Source of the DNA: CAUZIZ01 sp965218775
GTDB lineage: Bacteria > Acidobacteriota > UBA6911 > RPQK01 > JAJDTT01
NCBI GenBank assembly: GCA_965218775.1
Contig: CBDCLS010000005.1
Location: forward strand, 1,798,001 to 1,862,000
Length of the DNA: 64,000 nt
Reading direction: 5' to 3'
Every line of letters starts with the position of its first letter. Within the stretch, counting starts at the first letter, position 1. Shown here one piece after another: positions 60,499 through 64,000 of the stretch. Under the pieces are notes generated by a model. The model had not been told where the DNA came from. It was given only the letters and a program-made list of their open reading frames with translations, and searched no databases. A program made the translations under genes and the position numbers.

Positions 60499-61652
60499 CT
60501 TCGTCCCCACATCAGACCCTCGAAAACCCGAGTCGGGCTGCGTCCACCCGTGACTTCATTGCCGAACTGGGTGTACGCCCAATTCTCAACGCTTCAGGAA
60601 CCTACACCAAGCTGACGGGCTGCCTTATGCCCCCTGAGGTAACCGAAGCCTGGCAGCAGGCAGCTCAGAGCTTCTTTCGTCTGGACGACTTCCACGACGC
60701 GGTGGGAAAGCGCATCGCTTCCCTGGTTGGCGCCCAGGCAGCGATGGTATCAGCAGGAGCTGCTTCTGCACTCACGTTGGGAACAGCCGCCTGCATGACC
60801 GGCAGCTGCGAAGAACGTATTCAACGGCTTCCCGACACCGCTGGAATGCCGAATCAGGTGATCATCCAGAAGTCCCATCGATTCAATTACGACCATGCCG
60901 TGCGCAACTGCGGAACCACGTTCGTGGAAGTCGAGACCCCCGAGCAGCTGAGAGCGGCTGTCAACCCGCAGTCCGCTATGATGCTGTTCTTCAATGCTGC
61001 CGATCCGCCGGGTCAGATCCAGGCTGCAGAATTCGCCCAGCTAGGTCGGGACCAGGGCTTGCCTACCTTCATCGACTGTGCGGGCGACGTCCCTCCGGTT
61101 GAGAACCTCTCGCGCTTCTTGAAGCTGGGATTCGACCTGGTGACATTTTCGGGAGGAAAAGCGATCCAGGGTCCGCAAAGCACCGGCCTATTGATGGGAA
61201 GAAGGGATCTGATCGAGGCAGCCCGCCTCAACACCATACCCAACTCCGACTCCATTGGGAGGGGTATGAAAGTGAATCAGGAAGAGATGCTGGCCTTGCT
61301 GGTGGCGCTTGAGTTGTATCTCGAGCGTGATCACGAAAGGGACTGGAAGCTCTGGGAAAAGGGAATCCAGGCCATTGACAATACGCTCCAAGCGATCTCA
61401 GGCGTCGAGACCGAAACCTACGTCCCCGAAATCGCCAACCACACCCCCCATCTGCGCATTCGCTGGGATCAGGAGCAGATTCGGATCAGCCCGCAAGAGG
61501 CCATCACCGAGCTTTATGAAGGCGAACCGTCGATTGAAGTGGTCCCTGAAAAAGAGGATCTGGAGGTCACCGTTTGGATGCTCCAGGCAGATGAAGTCCA
61601 GCTAGTAGCCGATCGGATCGCCCAGGTGTTGGAAAGCAACCGACAGGTCTGA
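60495..61652 (+). CDS. SelA-fold PLP-dependent enzyme
   Basis: A 385-residue fold-type I PLP enzyme related to selenocysteine synthase SelA. Family text includes LGVRPILNASGTYTKLTGCL, SLVGAQAAMVSAGAASALTL, LPTFIDCAGDVPPVENLSRF (cofactor Asp region) and LVTFSGGKAIQGPQSTGLLM with the PLP Lys. True SelA has an extra N-terminal tRNA-binding domain and longer length (about 460), both missing, so this is more likely the SelA-like group that includes DgaE-type lyases. ATG 60495 overlaps the stop of the selenoprotein candidate by three bases, so translation is coupled. Whether that pairing has meaning is unknown. Confidence 0.82.
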   Translation: MTSSPHQTLENPSRAASTRDFIAELGVRPILNASGTYTKLTGCLMPPEVTEAWQQAAQSFFRLDDFHDAVGKRIASLVGAQAAMVSAGAASALTLGTAACMTGSCEERIQRLPDTAGMPNQVIIQKSHRFNYDHAVRNCGTTFVEVETPEQLRAAVNPQSAMMLFFNAADPPGQIQAAEFAQLGRDQGLPTFIDCAGDVPPVENLSRFLKLGFDLVTFSGGKAIQGPQSTGLLMGRRDLIEAARLNTIPNSDSIGRGMKVNQEEMLALLVALELYLERDHERDWKLWEKGIQAIDNTLQAISGVETETYVPEIANHTPHLRIRWDQEQIRISPQEAITELYEGEPSIEVVPEKEDLEVTVWMLQADEVQLVADRIAQVLESNRQV

Positions 61653-61740
61653 ACCTTCATTCGGATTTTCCTTAGGAACAAGGGTGTAACCCATTGATTC
61701 GGCAATCGTTACTGCGTATTGCATAGTTTCTGTTCCAGGA

Positions 61741-61977
61741 CTTCGGCGTTCGCATGTTCGGTGTTCTGCGGTTTGTGATTTAGCCTTTTTCCTTGCTCTG
61801 GAGAAGGCAACCCGTGGAAATGCTGAAGCGGAGAATATCAAACAAGCGAATTTCGAAGGCTAGGAAAACACTTCGACGTTCGCGGTTGTTGGGGTTCGAC
61901 ATTCAGCCTTTTTCCCCTCTGGAGGCCGCAACCGTCGAATCACGAACCGCAGGATATCGAACAGGCGAACGCCGAAG
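61741..61977. repeat. Two degenerate tandem copies of a CTTCGGCGTTCGC-type palindromic repeat
   Basis: Unit 1 (61741-61858) and unit 2 (61871-61977) each start CTTCG(G/A)CGTTCGC and end with the complementary GCGAA...CGAAG. Both contain TTCAGCC or TTTAGCC followed by TTTTTCC, CTCTGGAG and a gcaaccCGTGGAA/gcaaccGTCGAAT segment. They fill most of the 343-base gap after the SelA-like gene. No gene is seen there. Confidence 0.6.
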
Positions 61978-61995
61978 GGCAGCCGGGGGCAATTC

Positions 61996-63120
61996 TCACT
62001 TGATTACGATTGCCGGATATCCTTGAGACTGCGTACTGAACTGAGGGTCGGCAATGAAATTAATCCCTTGAGCCGATGGAAAATCACAGTTCGCGAATAT
62101 GTGGCCGACAAAGGAGCCGTCCACCCCCGTGGCTCGGAGTATCTCGCGCACCAATACGCTGTAAGTCCCACCCGGAGGAATCTCACCATTCTCATTAGCT
62201 CCCGACCCCAGTCCGGCTCGAGACAGTTGGCTCGTCGTGACCCCAATCGGAGATCCAGGTTGGTTGGTGGGATAAAGCTGAAACTGGCACCCTCCCTCAA
62301 CACGAGAGCCGATCCCGAGTCCCGCGAAGTGGCGGGTGGTGTTATCGACTGCCAGGCCCGTCGCGAAACTGTCTGTCGATATGTTGAATGGGAACAGAAG
62401 CTGAGTTCTGAGGCCGACCGGAGTGTTCCTTGTCAATAATTCCAGCTTCTTGTTGACCAGTTCCAACTGCAGCTGGACCCGTTCCACCAGGATCTTCAGG
62501 TCCTCGTTTTGAATCCGCGCGGTGGAATTGGGAGCATGGGCAACGTGCAGCAGTAAAGCAATAACATTGCCCCTACCGTCGGTCAGGGGGACGATCGGAT
62601 TCTCGAGGGATCGATACACGGTAATCTTGGGAGGAATCTCCGTGATCACCGCGCTCATCCGAATAGACACCTCATTGACGAGCGTGAGCTCGCCAACCCG
62701 TATCTCCACGAAGATGTCGAAAAAACTGTCTGCCGGAAAATCCTGGCCCCGCTGGCGGGCCACGATCTGTCCCACCGAGCGTCTGGTGGGACTCTGCTGA
62801 ATGGTCACAGGACCCAGAGGGCTGGACCCAACAAGGTCCATCTGGACGATCTCGGTGTCAATCACGTTCCTCCCATCGGATCCCGCCTGGGGATCGGATC
62901 TCTGAACCAGGAAGGGTCCTTGTGCCGAGACCTCAGTGTCGGGAATACCGTTCAAGCTGAGGTCAATGCCGATCTGGGCCAGGGACACAGGAAACTCGTC
63001 TGGACCTGCGGGCGGAAACCCAGTTCCTCCGATCACCGTCGTAGAATCGCCTTCGGCGCCCAAGAGAGGCGCGAGGGCAAGAGCCATCACAAAGATTCCA
63101 ATGGTTCTACTCATTCTCAA
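61996..63120 (-). CDS. Secreted protein of unknown function
   Basis: A 374-residue exported protein with a signal peptide (about 1-22, IGIFVMALALAPLLGAEG). The body is beta-rich, with few charged clusters. The C-terminal half (TQLLFPFNISTDSFATGLAV, GGCQFQLYPTNQPG, GHIFANCDFPSAQGINFIAD, then QGYPAIVI) follows the layout of a C-terminal module seen in many acidobacterial exported proteins (FPF...TGIAVSNTS...C...F...A.CNF..A.G...I). That link is from memory of the pattern. Two cysteines in that module may form a disulfide. No catalytic motif is recognised. Confidence 0.7.
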   Translation of the reverse strand: MRMSRTIGIFVMALALAPLLGAEGDSTTVIGGTGFPPAGPDEFPVSLAQIGIDLSLNGIPDTEVSAQGPFLVQRSDPQAGSDGRNVIDTEIVQMDLVGSSPLGPVTIQQSPTRRSVGQIVARQRGQDFPADSFFDIFVEIRVGELTLVNEVSIRMSAVITEIPPKITVYRSLENPIVPLTDGRGNVIALLLHVAHAPNSTARIQNEDLKILVERVQLQLELVNKKLELLTRNTPVGLRTQLLFPFNISTDSFATGLAVDNTTRHFAGLGIGSRVEGGCQFQLYPTNQPGSPIGVTTSQLSRAGLGSGANENGEIPPGGTYSVLVREILRATGVDGSFVGHIFANCDFPSAQGINFIADPQFSTQSQGYPAIVIK

Positions 63121-63248
63121 CTTCCTCCTTCTGTTTTTGAGAGACTCTCCCCGAGCACTCGAGGCCCCGTACCGGCATCACCCGACCACCGGGGTGCAAC
63201 CGCAGCTTCTGGAAAGGGTCTAAAGACACAATCTAATCGAGCCTCTAG

Positions 63249-64000
63249 CCCGGATTTCTCAAGGAGAAAGCCGAAAGGGCGATTTTAGTCGATTTCTCGA
63301 CGCCGGTCTGGGTCAAAGGCGCCGCTGAGGGCGGTGCTGAGTACGACAGACGTCGTGCGGCCTGTGTTCCGAGCGGAAAACCAGTTTTTCAGACACACCT
63401 CAGACGCCTCAGTTGCAGACGGCTGGGATTTCCGACTTTCCTTGGCTCAACCGAGCTGTTGAAGCTGGGTCAAGGCTTGGGCATAGAGCTGTTGGTAAGG
63501 ATAACCCTCGCTCAGGGACAGACTCCCCCGCCGGACACTGACCCGAATCTGCCCCCCAATCTTCAACAGTTTGAGGCGAATTGTCTGGCATTGCGCCTTC
63601 GCCCACTGGGTCCCCTTCAAAGCGACACGCCTCAACGTGTGCAGCAGATTATAGGCCACCGAGGAGAACCACAACCGCAGCTGATTGCTCTTGATGAGGT
63701 GCGTCGAGGTCCGATCGGCAAACAGCTCCAGCTGCTGTTCCTTGATCCGATTCTCCGCCTCCCCTCGCGCGCAATACAGCTCCTCGTACAGCTTTGGGGC
63801 GGGCCACCGCTTCGCTCCCAGCGAGGTGACGACAAAGCGGGGATTGGATCCCTTACCCGTGTACTCGGCCTTGCCCACCACTCGCCGCTCTTGACTCCAG
63901 CTCTTCCGCGTCTGGTAACGAAAGTCCTTATAGACTCGGGCGCTGCTGCCGCTCGCTTGTTGAAGCGCCTGGGCCTGTTCCAGCTCCGACTCCAGGGTTC
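63249..64000 (-). mobile_element. IS1380-like insertion sequence (transposase-3' end, runs off the window)
   Basis: CTAG (63245-63248) is followed by CCCGGATTTCTCAAGGAG, matching the terminal CCCGGATT of MITEs E1 and E2. About 200 noncoding bases lead to the transposase stop at 63447. The other end lies beyond the window. Confidence 0.7.
63447..64000 (-). CDS. IS1380-family DDE transposase (C-terminal part)
   Basis: The frame is open from the window edge to the stop at 63447, giving about 183 residues. Text such as RVYKDFRYQTRKSWSQERRV, NPRFVVTSLGAKRWPAPKLY and ARGEAENRIKEQQLELFADR (with the catalytic Glu in the E-N-RIKE segment) followed by LWFSSVAYNLLHTLRRVAL is typical of the IS1380 group (DDE_Tnp_1-type). 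The N-terminal part with the two Asp is outside the window, so whether the gene is intact cannot be judged. Confidence 0.85.
   Translation of the reverse strand, partial: TLESELEQAQALQQASGSSARVYKDFRYQTRKSWSQERRVVGKAEYTGKGSNPRFVVTSLGAKRWPAPKLYEELYCARGEAENRIKEQQLELFADRTSTHLIKSNQLRLWFSSVAYNLLHTLRRVALKGTQWAKAQCQTIRLKLLKIGGQIRVSVRRGSLSLSEGYPYQQLYAQALTQLQQLG

Noticed and set aside
60495..61652. Calling this gene selA, a true selenocysteine synthase
   Set aside because: It lies next to a selenoprotein candidate and has the SelA fold, but it lacks the N-terminal tRNA-binding domain and is about 75 residues short, as in the SelA-like group with other functions.

Overview
The window is a bacterial chromosome segment, moderately GC-rich by eye, with tightly packed and often overlapping genes. 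The organism is probably a Gram-negative of the Acidobacteriota or a neighbouring deep-branching lineage. The evidence is a type IV pilus gene set, LpxD, an Oar-type TonB-dependent receptor, a secreted protein whose C-terminal layout resembles acidobacterial exported proteins, and a dense load of small palindromic elements. The taxonomy is inference; no rRNA gene is present.

Layout. 1-1.4 kb: rplM-rpsI-rpsB (minus). 1.6-6.5 kb: pilM-pilN-pilO-pilQ, the last with a PilP-like front end, then an M24 Xaa-Pro peptidase. 6.6-9.8 kb: a large Oar/TonB receptor. 10-16.7 kb: accB-accC, two sodium-coupled NSS transporters flanking thiE, a 37-residue MetS-like subunit, a KHE-like protein and a Crp/Fnr regulator. 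16.9-27.7 kb (minus): ribD, a CBS/CorC protein, ybeY, a 7TM-HD phosphohydrolase, fabF-acpP-fabG-fabD-rpmF-yceD and a dGTPase. 28-37 kb: tRNA-Arg(CCT), a TPR protein, acylphosphatase, tRNA-Pro(CGG), a YqaA/DedA protein, surE, an ABC-class ATPase, a thioredoxin-fold protein with an in-frame TGA, DUF423, DUF547 and a glycosyltransferase. 37-47 kb: an HIBADH-family reductase, sppA, panBC, a MerR/B12-type regulator, an M20 peptidase, queF, ispH and hemH. 47-57.7 kb: an SDR epimerase, an acyl-CoA ligase, lpxD, yqgE, a cyclase, a TIGR01777 epimerase, an ABC-F ATPase, a covalent-flavin-type oxidoreductase and a decayed osmoprotectant-binding protein. 58-64 kb: ilvD, a DsbA-like lipoprotein with a second in-frame TGA, an overlapping SelA-fold PLP enzyme, a secreted protein and the end of an IS1380-type insertion sequence.

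Most unusual content. (1) Two thiol-redox proteins each carry TGA where the first catalytic cysteine should be, with the reading frame open on both sides and a hairpin just downstream; they are best read as selenoproteins. (2) A family of 276-280 bp elements (three full copies and one half copy) is bounded by CTAG. Each copy folds into the same outer stem plus two inner arms, although the stem sequences differ between copies and co-vary. One copy sits inside the 5' end of queF, and removing it with one CTAG restores a normal QueF N-terminus. (3) A second family of about 175 bp MITEs shares its ends with the IS1380-type element at the right edge, a plausible source of its transposase. (4) Several element ends supply stop codons or last residues of neighbouring genes.

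Together the genes are mostly housekeeping (translation, fatty acid, pantothenate, LPS, isoprenoid, heme and queuosine synthesis) plus envelope functions and envelope thiol redox, interspersed with non-autonomous mobile elements placed mainly at gene ends.
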